The position numbers and the translations under genes were made by a program. 64,000 bases of DNA from Deltaproteobacteria bacterium. GTDB lineage: Bacteria > Desulfobacterota > Desulfomonilia > UBA1062. The stretch is taken from NCBI GenBank assembly GCA_015486075.1, contig WFSG01000036.1, positions 31,348 to 95,347 of the forward strand. Reading direction: 5' to 3'. Positions 50,596-60,915 of the stretch are shown here, in pieces. The notes below the pieces were generated by a model. It was not told where the DNA came from, ran no database searches, and saw only the letters and a list, made by a program, of their open reading frames with translations. The stretch's first letter is position 1; each line of letters starts with the position of its first letter.

Positions 50596-52017
50596 ATGCT
50601 GGAGATTGCCAGGAGATTCAGAAGAGATGGACTAAACCCGGTAGAACACGTGCGCCACATCCTTAAAGAGGCTCATGATGACAAGCTAAACGTGTTTATA
50701 TCCATAGATGATGAAGGTGCCCTTGCATCTGCGGAAAAGGCCGAACAAAGGATAAGGAATGGAGATGAGGGCACCCTACTTGGCATTCCAATAGCTGTGA
50801 AGGATAACATATGTACCAAGGGCATTCGCACAACGTGCGCCTCAAACATACTCTCTAACTTTGTGCCACCCTATGATGCTCACGTTGTCGAGAGGCTCAA
50901 GCAAAGGGGATGCGTTATCATTGGCAAGACAAACATGGACGAGTTTGCTATGGGATCAACTACCGCAACGAGTAACATTGGTCCTTCCAGGAACCCGTGG
51001 AACATTGATAAAACACCAGGAGGCTCAAGTGGTGGATCTGCAGCAGCAGTGGCAGCTGGCCTGTGTGCAGGTGCACTCGGATCTGATACTGGGGGTTCCA
51101 TACGGCAACCAGCGAGCTTTTGCGGTGTAACTGGCCTGAAGCCTACCTATGGGTCGGTCTCTAGATTTGGCCTGGTGGCGTTTGCATCTTCCCTTGACCA
51201 GATAGGTCCGATAGCGAGGACAGCTATGGACGTAGCAGTGCTCTACGATGCAATTAAAGGGTATGACCCAAAAGACTCGACCAGTGTTAACAAGGATTAC
51301 AAGGTCACATCCCTAGATGAACTGGATTTAAAGGGTCTGAAGATTGGCATTCCTCCCATGTTCTTTGGAGAAGGCCTTAACCACGAGGTTGAAAAGGCGG
51401 TACGTGAGGGCATCTCTATATTCAAGGAGCTAGGGGCGGAGGTAGTGGAAGTGAAACTTCCACACATAAAGTACGGGGTGGCTGTTTACTACATTGTAGC
51501 CACTGCAGAAGCGAGTTCGAACCTCGCCAGGTACGACGGTGTAAGGTATGGCTGGCGGGAAGAGAATTCCAGGGACTTGGTCGATATGTACGCAAGCACC
51601 AGGTCGAGAGGATTTAACGACGAGGTGAAGAGACGGATCATGCTTGGCACCTATGCACTCTCGGCCGGCTATTATGACCAGTACTATGAAAAGGCCTCAA
51701 GGGTGAGGACTCTTATCATAGAAGATTTCAAGGAGGCATTCAAGGCCTGCGATATAATTGCTGGACCCACTACGCCAACGCCACCGTTCGGTATATACGA
51801 CATGCTTGACGATCCATTGAGTCTCTACCTGTTGGACATATACACTGTTCCCGCCAACCTCGCTGGACTACCTGCACTGAGCATTCCCTGCGGTTTCACG
51901 ACCAGTGGCCTTCCCATAGGCATGCAGCTCATGGCCCCTGCCTTCGGGGAAGATCTTCTTCTGGGCGCAGGGATAACCTTCCAGGCTCATACAAGCTTTC
52001 ACGAGGAGAGACCCTGA
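50596..52017 (+). CDS. gatA: Asp/Glu-tRNA amidotransferase subunit A
   Basis: [64 protein letters not shown]. Confidence 0.97.
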   Translation: MLEIARRFRRDGLNPVEHVRHILKEAHDDKLNVFISIDDEGALASAEKAEQRIRNGDEGTLLGIPIAVKDNICTKGIRTTCASNILSNFVPPYDAHVVERLKQRGCVIIGKTNMDEFAMGSTTATSNIGPSRNPWNIDKTPGGSSGGSAAAVAAGLCAGALGSDTGGSIRQPASFCGVTGLKPTYGSVSRFGLVAFASSLDQIGPIARTAMDVAVLYDAIKGYDPKDSTSVNKDYKVTSLDELDLKGLKIGIPPMFFGEGLNHEVEKAVREGISIFKELGAEVVEVKLPHIKYGVAVYYIVATAEASSNLARYDGVRYGWREENSRDLVDMYASTRSRGFNDEVKRRIMLGTYALSAGYYDQYYEKASRVRTLIIEDFKEAFKACDIIAGPTTPTPPFGIYDMLDDPLSLYLLDIYTVPANLAGLPALSIPCGFTTSGLPIGMQLMAPAFGEDLLLGAGITFQAHTSFHEERP

Positions 52018-53447
52018 TGGACTACGATGTTGTGATAGGCCTTGAGGTCCACATACAGCTGCTCACAGACACAAAGATATTCTGTGGCTGTTTGACCAAG
52101 TTCGGGGACGCACCGAACACGAACGTTTGTCCCGTATGCCTAGGCATGCCGGGCGTATTGCCTGTACTTAACGAAAAGGTGGTTGACTTCGGTATAAAAC
52201 TTGGCCTTGCAACGAATTCTACTATCTCAGAGAGGAATATATTTGCCAGGAAAAATTACTTTTACCCTGATCTGCCCAAGGGTTACCAGATAACTCAGTA
52301 TGACTATCCCCTGTGCAAGAAAGGTTTCCTGGAGATCGATGTGGATGGGGGCAGCAAGCGTATCGGTATTACACGCATACACATGGAAGAAGATGCCGGC
52401 AAGCTGATACACGATGAAAAGGAAGATTATAGCTACGTGGATTTCAACAGGTCAGGGGTTCCGCTCCTTGAGATAGTGTCAGAACCTGACATGTCCAGTA
52501 CAAAGGAAGCAGTAGCATACCTTAAGGAACTCAGGCAGATAGTTATGTATCTTGGTATATGCGATGGGAACATGGAGCAGGGCTCGTTCAGGTGTGATGC
52601 AAACATCTCTGTAAAGCCCAAGGGATCGTCCACCTATGGTATAAGGACCGAGCTCAAGAACATGAACTCGTTCAGGAACGTGCAGAACGCCTTGGAATAC
52701 GAGATATCAAGGCACGTAGAACTCATAGAACAAGGGAAACAAGTGGAGCAGGAGACCAGACTGTGGGATGCAGGTTTAGGGGTGACAAGGACCATGAGGA
52801 CAAAGGAGGAGAGCCACGATTACAGGTATTTCCCCGAACCTGACCTTATACCATTAATTGTGGACTCCGTCTGGATAGAGAGGGTAAAGAAAACCCTGCC
52901 CGAGCTACCACGTGAAAAGAGACATCGCTTTGCTAAAGACTATGGTATTCCCATGTACGATGCTGAGGTTCTTACCCAGCAAAGGGATGTTGCCGACTAC
53001 TTCGAGGCATGCCTAAAGTTTATAGATGCTCCAAAGGACGTGAGCAACTGGATAATGACCGAGGTGCTTAGGGTACTAAAAGAGGAATCCATCGACATAA
53101 CCAAGTTCAACGTCACTCCAGAGATGCTTGCAAACATGATAGCGCTTATAAAGAAAGGGGTTATATCAGGTAAGATAGCAAAAGGCGTATTCGAGGAAAT
53201 GCATCGTACAGGGAAAGCAGCATACATTATTGTTGAGGAAAAGGGTTTGCTCCAGATAACGGACGAGGGCGTGCTCAGAGAAAAGGCAAAGGCAATACTT
53301 GATAGCCATCCCAAGGAGGTCAAGTCTTATAAAGATGGTAAGGTTCAACTCCTGGGTTTCTTTGTGGGCCAGCTAATGAAAGAGACAAGGGGCAAGGCCA
53401 ATCCAAAACTGGCAAACAAGGTAATAAAGGGGCTTCTGGAAGAATGA
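52017..53447 (+). CDS. gatB: Asp/Glu-tRNA amidotransferase subunit B
   Basis: [59 protein letters not shown]. Confidence 0.97.
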   Translation: MDYDVVIGLEVHIQLLTDTKIFCGCLTKFGDAPNTNVCPVCLGMPGVLPVLNEKVVDFGIKLGLATNSTISERNIFARKNYFYPDLPKGYQITQYDYPLCKKGFLEIDVDGGSKRIGITRIHMEEDAGKLIHDEKEDYSYVDFNRSGVPLLEIVSEPDMSSTKEAVAYLKELRQIVMYLGICDGNMEQGSFRCDANISVKPKGSSTYGIRTELKNMNSFRNVQNALEYEISRHVELIEQGKQVEQETRLWDAGLGVTRTMRTKEESHDYRYFPEPDLIPLIVDSVWIERVKKTLPELPREKRHRFAKDYGIPMYDAEVLTQQRDVADYFEACLKFIDAPKDVSNWIMTEVLRVLKEESIDITKFNVTPEMLANMIALIKKGVISGKIAKGVFEEMHRTGKAAYIIVEEKGLLQITDEGVLREKAKAILDSHPKEVKSYKDGKVQLLGFFVGQLMKETRGKANPKLANKVIKGLLEE

Positions 53448-54646
53448 AAAAGTTGCACATAGCTGATACAGAAGAGGTCAAAAGAGGGGATGTCACGGAT
53501 GTATACTTTCTCAGGACAGAGAGTATACTAAGACAGACGCACCAGGCCAAGAACGTATGCATGGAGATCTTTCTTAAATCTTTTCCCATGCCTGAATACA
53601 GCTGGGGTATCTTTGCAGGCCTTGAAGAGATGCTCATCCTCTTGGAAGGCAGGCCAATAACGGTAAGGGCAATTCCCGAAGGCAGTATTTTCTTTGCCAG
53701 GACACCTGTTGTAAGCATAGAGGGGAACTACCTTGATTTTGGTGGCTTGGAGACAGCTATGCTCGGATGCCTGTGCCAGGCATCCGGAATTGCAACAAGG
53801 GCATCCCGCGCCAGAATTGCCGCTGGATCAAAGGGCCTATTCAGCTTTGGAGCAAGGCGCATGCATCCTTCCATAGCCCCCATGGTAGAGAGAGCAGCCT
53901 ACATAGGTGGTTGCGACGGTGTTGCTACAGTTGCCGGTGCAAGGCTAATCGGTGAAAAACCCGTGGGTACCATACCACATGCACTCATACTACAGATGGG
54001 AGACACGCTAAAGGCCACGGGTGCATTCGACGAGATTATCCCCGAAGATGTTCCAAGGGTGGCACTCATAGACACGTTCCAGGATGAAAAGTTCGAGGCC
54101 ATAAGGGTGGCACAGGCGTTTGGCAAGAAGCTCTCTGCCGTGCGGCTCGATACACCTGGCTCTAGGAGAGGCGATTTCAGGGAGATTCTGAGAGAAGTCA
54201 GATGGGAACTGGATATAAGGGGATTTGGCCACGTGAAGCTCTTTGTATCAGGTGGGCTGGACGAATACACAATACTGGAGCTCAAGGATATTGTTGATTC
54301 ATTTGGCGTGGGCACACGTATGTCGAGCGCAGCATCCCTTGATTTCTCCATGGACATAGTAGAGATAGAAGGAAAGCCAGTGGCCAAAAGGGGCAAGGAA
54401 TCAGGGAAGAAATCCCTCATGCGCTGCGACGAATGCATGAAAGATTACGTAGTACCATATGGTATGTCCAAGACCTGCGATTGTGGTAGAGATACAAAGG
54501 ATATCCTTGAGACTGTCATGGAAGAAGGCAGGCTTACAAAGGAGCTACCTAATGCCCGGGAAGTAAGGTCGCATTCAATGGAGGAGATAGCAAGGTTAAC
54601 CAGGGACAGGGATCCCGCGGAAGTCTTAAATGCTAAGCCCATTTGA
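53444..54646 (+). CDS. Nicotinate phosphoribosyltransferase family protein
   Basis: [58 protein letters not shown]. Confidence 0.88.
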   Translation: MKKLHIADTEEVKRGDVTDVYFLRTESILRQTHQAKNVCMEIFLKSFPMPEYSWGIFAGLEEMLILLEGRPITVRAIPEGSIFFARTPVVSIEGNYLDFGGLETAMLGCLCQASGIATRASRARIAAGSKGLFSFGARRMHPSIAPMVERAAYIGGCDGVATVAGARLIGEKPVGTIPHALILQMGDTLKATGAFDEIIPEDVPRVALIDTFQDEKFEAIRVAQAFGKKLSAVRLDTPGSRRGDFREILREVRWELDIRGFGHVKLFVSGGLDEYTILELKDIVDSFGVGTRMSSAASLDFSMDIVEIEGKPVAKRGKESGKKSLMRCDECMKDYVVPYGMSKTCDCGRDTKDILETVMEEGRLTKELPNAREVRSHSMEEIARLTRDRDPAEVLNAKPI

Positions 54647-55598
54647 ATTAAAGGGAGACATATTCTCAATACTGGACCAGAGAGAGCTACCCTTTGAAGA
54701 GAGGTGGATCGATTGTTCAAGGGCAGGGCAGGTGGTTGATGCCATAAAGACACTTGCTGTAAGGGGCGCACCTGCAATAGGGATTGCAGCAGCGTTTGGG
54801 CTGTCGTTAGAGGCTGTACGAGGGATGGATGCCCTTGATAGTGCGGCAGAAGAGCTCGTAAGGGCGAGACCCACGGCAGTAAACCTCTCTTGGGCAGTCG
54901 AGAGGGTACTTAAGAAGGTCAGGGATAAGGATCCATCTGATCTTTTGCTTAGTACTAGGGCAGAGGCCTACGCCATCTGGGAGGAAGAAAAAGAGGCCAA
55001 TATTGCCATGGCCGAACTGGGCGAGAGCCTTTTCAACTCAAACATACAGTATACCATACTAACACACTGCAACACAGGTACCCTTGCAACAGGTGGGATA
55101 GGGACTGCCCTTGGTATAATAAGAAAGCTACATTCCTCGGGAAAGCTGAAGGAAGTCTTCGTAGACGAGACCAGGCCTTTGCTCCAGGGTGCAAGGTTGA
55201 CCGCATATGAGCTCATGAAGGATGACATACCATGTACCCTGATAACGGACAGCATGGCGGGCTTCCTAATGAGACAGTCCATGGTGGATGCTGTTATAGT
55301 AGGTGCAGACAGAATAGCAAATAATCTGGATGTGGCCAACAAGATAGGTACGTACTCACTTGCCGTGCTTGCTAATGCACACAACATACCATTCTATGTG
55401 GCTGTACCCATGTCCACCTTTGACGAGGACACCAAGACAGGGGATGGGATACCCTTAGAAGAAAGAGATCCAGGGGAAGTCCTGGGCTTTGGCGGCAGGC
55501 AGGTTGCGCCCGAGGTAAATGTATATAACCCTGCATTTGATGTAACGCCAAAGGCACTGATAACAGCCATTATCACCGAGACCAGGATATTTATATAA
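54630..55598 (+). CDS. mtnA: S-methyl-5-thioribose-1-phosphate isomerase
   Basis: VRGAPAIGIAAAFGL, LTHCNTGTLATGGIGTALG, DETRPLLQGARLTAYEL, GADRIANNLDVANKIGTY. Confidence 0.95.
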   Translation: MLSPFELKGDIFSILDQRELPFEERWIDCSRAGQVVDAIKTLAVRGAPAIGIAAAFGLSLEAVRGMDALDSAAEELVRARPTAVNLSWAVERVLKKVRDKDPSDLLLSTRAEAYAIWEEEKEANIAMAELGESLFNSNIQYTILTHCNTGTLATGGIGTALGIIRKLHSSGKLKEVFVDETRPLLQGARLTAYELMKDDIPCTLITDSMAGFLMRQSMVDAVIVGADRIANNLDVANKIGTYSLAVLANAHNIPFYVAVPMSTFDEDTKTGDGIPLEERDPGEVLGFGGRQVAPEVNVYNPAFDVTPKALITAIITETRIFI

Positions 55599-55735
55599 AC
55601 AAGGTATACGAGAGAAAAGGGTCACATCTTAAAGATCAAATATTGGCATTCCAATAAAGCTTGGGTGACACCTAAAAACGCGACACAGGCATCTAAACCC
55701 TGATGACCTGCAGCATGCATCGCAAGCTTATGGCC

Positions 55736-56692
55736 TTACTTGCTGAGTACAATGTTTCCCAGCCTTGATTTTATAGACCTTGCGTACCGTTCTGCATGTG
55801 CCTTCAGCCAGGGCTTTGTGGGCCTCGATCTTCCGAACACGGTGTGGTACAGGCTTGCATAAGGGTCTTCGGTATCCAGGATCACCGCGTGGAGTACGTC
55901 ACGGTCATGGCCGGGATTGACGCATAGGGTGGTGCCCAGCCTTGTCCAGTATTGCCCGGATACATAAGGGGCCTCATGTATATGGCCGTGAAGGCTTACA
56001 ACGGGTTTTTTCTCTTCGATGAACCTCCTTATTGCCTTGCTACCAATGGGTTTACCATTAAACAGTTTGTCTAGGCCAGTATCAAAGGGTGGATCATGGA
56101 ACATGCAGATTGTCCTTGATGGATCTGGCACGGCCAAGTCCCTTATCTCTTCTTCTATGCTGGGTCTTTCTATGAGGTACTCGGTATCGTTTGACATGGT
56201 TATGCCTGCAGCCGAGCTAAGGCACGGGTACCTGCTCTGCATCAATATCTTGTCAGTATGTGTATCTCTTCTTACAAAGTCCTTGACCCAGAAAAAGGAA
56301 TCTGTGACGCATCCATAGCCTGCAAAGATTATACCCTTTACCTCCACTGTACGGCCATGTATATAGATCGCGTCTTTGTATTGCATCAGGTATTCCATGG
56401 CTGCCTTCCAGTCATGGTTTCCAGGTATGTAAAGTATCTGTGTCGATGGTTTCTTTTCCTTGAATTCTTCAAAGAACGGCTTTAGGTGTTTGTCTATAAA
56501 CTTGTACTGGTATTCCAGGGATAGATCGAAGTCAAGTTTACCTGTTATTATTTGTACAAGGCTGCCGAGACGTGTAGGCAGGAGGTCTCCACCTAGGAGT
56601 ACAACCTCGACATTTTCATCGATTGCAAGTTCAAACATCCTTTTGTAAAGATTTACCTTTCCGTGAAGATCAGCTGCAAAAAGGATTTTCAT
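55736..56692 (-). CDS. Metallophosphoesterase (calcineurin-like)
   Basis: FAADLHGKVN, LLGGDLLPT, IPGNHDW, SLHGHIHEAPYVSG. Confidence 0.88.
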   Translation of the reverse strand: MKILFAADLHGKVNLYKRMFELAIDENVEVVLLGGDLLPTRLGSLVQIITGKLDFDLSLEYQYKFIDKHLKPFFEEFKEKKPSTQILYIPGNHDWKAAMEYLMQYKDAIYIHGRTVEVKGIIFAGYGCVTDSFFWVKDFVRRDTHTDKILMQSRYPCLSSAAGITMSNDTEYLIERPSIEEEIRDLAVPDPSRTICMFHDPPFDTGLDKLFNGKPIGSKAIRRFIEEKKPVVSLHGHIHEAPYVSGQYWTRLGTTLCVNPGHDRDVLHAVILDTEDPYASLYHTVFGRSRPTKPWLKAHAERYARSIKSRLGNIVLSK

Positions 56693-56770
56693 GGCATGAT
56701 GTCTCTTTTTTTGTTATATTTTTTAAATAAGACCTTGATATACCATAATTCATTTTTGTATACAAATAGT

Positions 56771-57511
56771 ATGACCTCGGATGAAAAGGAAGGGCTAAAG
56801 AATGCCCTGGGCGCGGTCTATACTGTGGTTACTACGCTGGTTTATACTACCATACTAGGTATACCCACTCTTTTTATAGCCCTTGTGAGCAAGACTGGTA
56901 AAGCACCGTACTTCATGGGAAAGATTTGGGCATGGCTTATCACCGTGACAAACAGGGTAAAGGTGCAGGTGGTGGGTATGGATAACATCGCTAGATCAAG
57001 ATCCTATGTCTTTATATCCAACCATGCAAGTCACCTTGATGCCCTTGCCATATGCCGCACTATCCCGCAAACAATGAGGTTCGTAGCGAAGAAGTCCCTT
57101 GCAAAGATACCTATATTTGGATGGTGTGCACGGCTTGGAAAAATTATATTCATAGACAGGAGCAACACAAGGACTGCTATTGAGACCGTGAACAGGTCAA
57201 TAGCTGACCTCAAGAATGGGATAAGCGCCTATTTCTTTGCAGAGGGCACAAGGAGCCCGGACGGGAGGCTATTGCCATTCAAAAAGGGCGGGGTTGTCTT
57301 TGCAATAAAGTCAAAGCTACCCATAGTACCCGTAACCATAGTCGGTAGCCACAGGTTGCTTCCAAAGAAATGCCTGAGGATAAGGCCGGGCATATTGAAG
57401 ATCATAATCGGAAAGCCCATTGATACCACTAGGTATACTGAGAAAGACAAGGACTCCTTGTTGTATATGGTAAGGGAGACAATTAGAAAAAACCTAGACC
57501 TGGCTGCCTGA
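56771..57511 (+). CDS. plsC: 1-acyl-sn-glycerol-3-phosphate acyltransferase
   Basis: SNHASHLDALA (HX4D), FFAEGTRSPDGRLLPFKKG, VPVTIVGSH; start ATG 56771. Confidence 0.92.
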   Translation: MTSDEKEGLKNALGAVYTVVTTLVYTTILGIPTLFIALVSKTGKAPYFMGKIWAWLITVTNRVKVQVVGMDNIARSRSYVFISNHASHLDALAICRTIPQTMRFVAKKSLAKIPIFGWCARLGKIIFIDRSNTRTAIETVNRSIADLKNGISAYFFAEGTRSPDGRLLPFKKGGVVFAIKSKLPIVPVTIVGSHRLLPKKCLRIRPGILKIIIGKPIDTTRYTEKDKDSLLYMVRETIRKNLDLAA

Positions 57512-57665
57512 GCATGGCCATCATGGAGCGTAACATGTTTGATAAAAACAGGGCTCTGTGATCTTATGCTGTATTATAGATGGTATCTTAATTTTAAGTG
57601 TTTGGCCTGTACATATCAAAAGGCTTGCTGCCAGCCCAGTACATGTAATTATAGTGGAGGTACTT

Positions 57666-59546
57666 ATGTGGAGGGATGTCTATGAAGCCAAGAAAGTAAG
57701 GCCAGAGGATATATTGCACGTTATAAGACCAGGTTCAAAGCTGTACATAGAAACAGGATGTGCAGAACCGAGGTTTCTTGTAGAAAAGCTCATAGTAGAA
57801 AACAGCTCTCTTGCTGACACCGAGATATATACCACCATGCCCCTTAGCACCTTTTTGGATGCAGGTGGTGACTTTGGTTCCCGGTTTAGGGTAAAGGCAT
57901 TATTTGTATCTCCGGAAATAGTGCCAGTATATGAAAGTGGGAATACAGATCACCTGCCTGTGACATCTTTTGGACTCTCCCGTATGGTAAAGGACGATTA
58001 TTTGAAGATAGACACAGCAATAATACACGTAAGCCCCCCGGACGAATATGGGTACGTGAGTCTGGGGATCTGTGTGGATGTGACCAGAACGGTAATAGAC
58101 CGTGCATCAACCGTGATTGCACAGGTCAACAAGAACATGCCAAGGACACTGGGGGATGGATTCATACACGTGGACAAGATAAGCTATTTGGTTGAGCACG
58201 ATGAACCGTTGATTGAGAGCGTAAGCGAAGAACCGGATGACGAGACAAGAACCATAGGTAAGAACATAGCAAGGTTGATTGAGGACGGTTCTACTCTACA
58301 GATAGGTTTCGGGAGGCTGCCTAATGCAGCCCTTCATGCACTAAAGGACAGGCGTGTAAAGGACATAGGCATACACACGGAGATACTTACAGACCCGGTT
58401 AGTGACTTGGCTAGGGAAGGGACCATTAATGGAAAGAGAAAGAGTCTTGATAGCGAGAAGATAGTGGCAAGCATGTGCCTGGGTACAAGGAAGCTATTTG
58501 ATTTTGTTGACCAGAATCCAATGGTTGAGCTAAGATCTTCTGATTACACCAGTAGCTTGGGATTAATAAGCCGGCATAAGGGCATGGTTGCAATTAACGG
58601 TGCCTTGGAGGTAGACCTTACAGGCCAGTCGTGCGTGGCACTCAGTGATGGTACAGGTTTCCTAGGCACCCTAGGTCATGCAGATTTTAACCGTGGCGCC
58701 ATGGCATCTGATGGTGGTAAGTCCATTATAGCCCTGCGCTCGACCACTAGGGATGGAAAAAGATCACGCATAGTGCCAGAGTTTACTGACCAAAAGATAG
58801 GTGTGGTAACCACGCAGGCAGAGGTAAACTACGTCGTAACAGAGTATGGAGAGGTTGATCTCTTTGGCAAGACCATCAGGGAAAGGGCACTCGCACTCAT
58901 AACCATAGCACATCCGAGGTTCAGGAAGTGGCTTCTGGAAGAGGCCAAGAAGTTGAAATACGTGTACCCTGATCAGATATTACCGCCCGTGGATACAACT
59001 TACCCGGTTAATTACGAGATAATGCTAGATCTGGGTGGTACAAGGTTCTTTGTGAGACCTGTAAAGGTCACCGATGAAAGAAGTATACAGGATCTCTTTT
59101 ATGCAATGTCACTCGAAGACAAGTTTTTCAGGTTTCTTCACACAGTAACGGTGCTACATCACAAGCAGGCACAGAGACTGGTGAACGTGGACTACAAGAA
59201 ATCAATGGCAGTAGTAACTACCAAGGGCAGGGGCATGCAGGACAACAAGGTGCTTGCAGTGGCACACTACGCAGAAGACGTGGAATACGAATCTTTGGAA
59301 GACGTATGTGAATTTGCCTTGATGGTTCATCCCGAATGGCAAAACATGGGCATTGGATACAGGCTTTTAACCCATATCATCGACATTGCAAGGGACAATG
59401 GTTTCAAGTACATGAGCTCAAGTGTGTGGGAGGATAATACCCATATGCTCCACCTTATAAAGAAGACAGGCTATAGAGCAGTATCCTATGACTACTTTGA
59501 CCATGTGTACTCTATCTGTATTGACATAACGAAACCAGTGCATTGA
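57666..59546 (+). CDS. Acetyl-CoA hydrolase/transferase family protein fused to a GNAT domain
   Basis: CoA-transferase features IHVSPPDEYGYVSLGICVD, LQIGFGRLPNAAL, HTEILTD; C-terminal GNAT ALMVHPEWQNMGIGYRLLTHIIDIARDNG; start ATG 57666. Confidence 0.9.
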   Translation: MWRDVYEAKKVRPEDILHVIRPGSKLYIETGCAEPRFLVEKLIVENSSLADTEIYTTMPLSTFLDAGGDFGSRFRVKALFVSPEIVPVYESGNTDHLPVTSFGLSRMVKDDYLKIDTAIIHVSPPDEYGYVSLGICVDVTRTVIDRASTVIAQVNKNMPRTLGDGFIHVDKISYLVEHDEPLIESVSEEPDDETRTIGKNIARLIEDGSTLQIGFGRLPNAALHALKDRRVKDIGIHTEILTDPVSDLAREGTINGKRKSLDSEKIVASMCLGTRKLFDFVDQNPMVELRSSDYTSSLGLISRHKGMVAINGALEVDLTGQSCVALSDGTGFLGTLGHADFNRGAMASDGGKSIIALRSTTRDGKRSRIVPEFTDQKIGVVTTQAEVNYVVTEYGEVDLFGKTIRERALALITIAHPRFRKWLLEEAKKLKYVYPDQILPPVDTTYPVNYEIMLDLGGTRFFVRPVKVTDERSIQDLFYAMSLEDKFFRFLHTVTVLHHKQAQRLVNVDYKKSMAVVTTKGRGMQDNKVLAVAHYAEDVEYESLEDVCEFALMVHPEWQNMGIGYRLLTHIIDIARDNGFKYMSSSVWEDNTHMLHLIKKTGYRAVSYDYFDHVYSICIDITKPVH

Positions 59547-59633
59547 TTAACCCTTGGCCTGTTGCTAGGGTCGCAGGTCTTGACGCATGTCACACATGGT
59601 AATAAACCAGTATATGATAAACATGGAACAGGT

Positions 59634-60896
59634 ATGGACATGGTGGATGTGTACAGGCTTTTTCTAGATACCCTGATTACAGAGTGTAGGATCAGGGGCG
59701 GTGAGTCCATCCTAGTATGCTGCTCAGGGGGAGTGGATTCCATGGTGCTTACCCACCTAATGAATAGGGCTTCATCCGATCTAGGCCTCAGACTTGCTAT
59801 CTTGCACGTGGACCATGGTATAAGGGGAGATGCGTCCAGTAGGGACGCCATGTTTGTAAAGGATGTATCAAGAAAGCTCTCAATGCCCTTTTTTCTAGAG
59901 GAGCTCAATCTGGGTAGCAATTTGCCTAACATGGAGGAATATGCCAGGATCAAGAGGTACAGGGCTATAACCAAGTGCATGTCTGAAAACAGCTTCGAAT
60001 ATGCAGCAACAGGTCATACCATGGACGACCAGGCAGAGACCGTTATATTCAGGCTCGTAAGGGGGAGTGGTCCCAGGGGCATGGAAGGTATGCACTTCAG
60101 GAGGGAAGACGGCATAATAAGACCTCTCCTCGGCCTTACAAAGCACCAGTTAGTAGCGTATGCAAGGGAAAACAATATTGACCATGTGGAGGATGCATCT
60201 AACAAAGACACACATTTCGCAAGGAACCTGATAAGGAAAGAGATAATTCCCATGATGAAAAGGATAAACCAGGGTGTTGTTGCAAACGTTGCACGTTTCT
60301 CCATCGTGGCAAGCGAGGAGAACAAGGTGCTCCAGGCCATTGTAAGAGAAACGCTTAAGAAATCGATTGATCTGGATTGGGGAGTTATAAAGGTGCTCAG
60401 ACTAGAAGAGATACTGAGAATACCATCGGCAGTTGCAAAGAGGCTTGTGATAGGAGTTGTATCTGACCTCCTAGGTGAGGCAAGGGGTGTGGATTTCATG
60501 CAGGTAGGTATGGTAATGGACGTGATACATGGCAAGAAAAGGGCGCATACCATAGGGAGATCGGTCAGGATAGTAAGGTGGGGCAATAAGATTGCGTTTC
60601 ATAGGGCTGGCCCAGGACCTTACTATACCCATGAGATACACGGCTCGGGCCGTGTATATTTAGAGGAGATAAACAGGACCCTTGAGATAGAGTTCAAGGA
60701 AGAACAGATAAGAACTGCAACGATCCGTTCATGGTTACCCGGCGACAGGATAGAGAACAAGAGGGTGTCTCAAGTCCTCTATTCCAGGGGTATAATAGAA
60801 CCTCTCAGGCGGTTCTGGCCGGTTATTATAAGTCAAGGAGACGTAATAGGCTTGGCAGGCATGGACAATAAAATCGTGAAGATGGTCTTCATGTGA
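59634..60896 (+). CDS. tilS: tRNA(Ile)-lysidine synthetase
   Basis: PP-loop CCSGGVDSMVL; HVDHGIRGDASSRDA; ATGHTMDDQAET; start uncertain (59562 or 59634). Confidence 0.92.
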   Translation: MDMVDVYRLFLDTLITECRIRGGESILVCCSGGVDSMVLTHLMNRASSDLGLRLAILHVDHGIRGDASSRDAMFVKDVSRKLSMPFFLEELNLGSNLPNMEEYARIKRYRAITKCMSENSFEYAATGHTMDDQAETVIFRLVRGSGPRGMEGMHFRREDGIIRPLLGLTKHQLVAYARENNIDHVEDASNKDTHFARNLIRKEIIPMMKRINQGVVANVARFSIVASEENKVLQAIVRETLKKSIDLDWGVIKVLRLEEILRIPSAVAKRLVIGVVSDLLGEARGVDFMQVGMVMDVIHGKKRAHTIGRSVRIVRWGNKIAFHRAGPGPYYTHEIHGSGRVYLEEINRTLEIEFKEEQIRTATIRSWLPGDRIENKRVSQVLYSRGIIEPLRRFWPVIISQGDVIGLAGMDNKIVKMVFM

Positions 60897-60915
60897 TAAG
60901 ATATGCCTATGTAAC

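Noticed and set aside
56663-56770. 36-residue N-terminal extension of plsC from 56663
   Set aside because: Overlaps the divergent metallophosphoesterase start; the internal ATG 56771 fits better
60636-60657. Perfect 9-bp hairpin ATACACGGC-TCGG-GCCGTGTAT
   Set aside because: Lies inside the tilS coding sequence without a T-tract; probably coincidental
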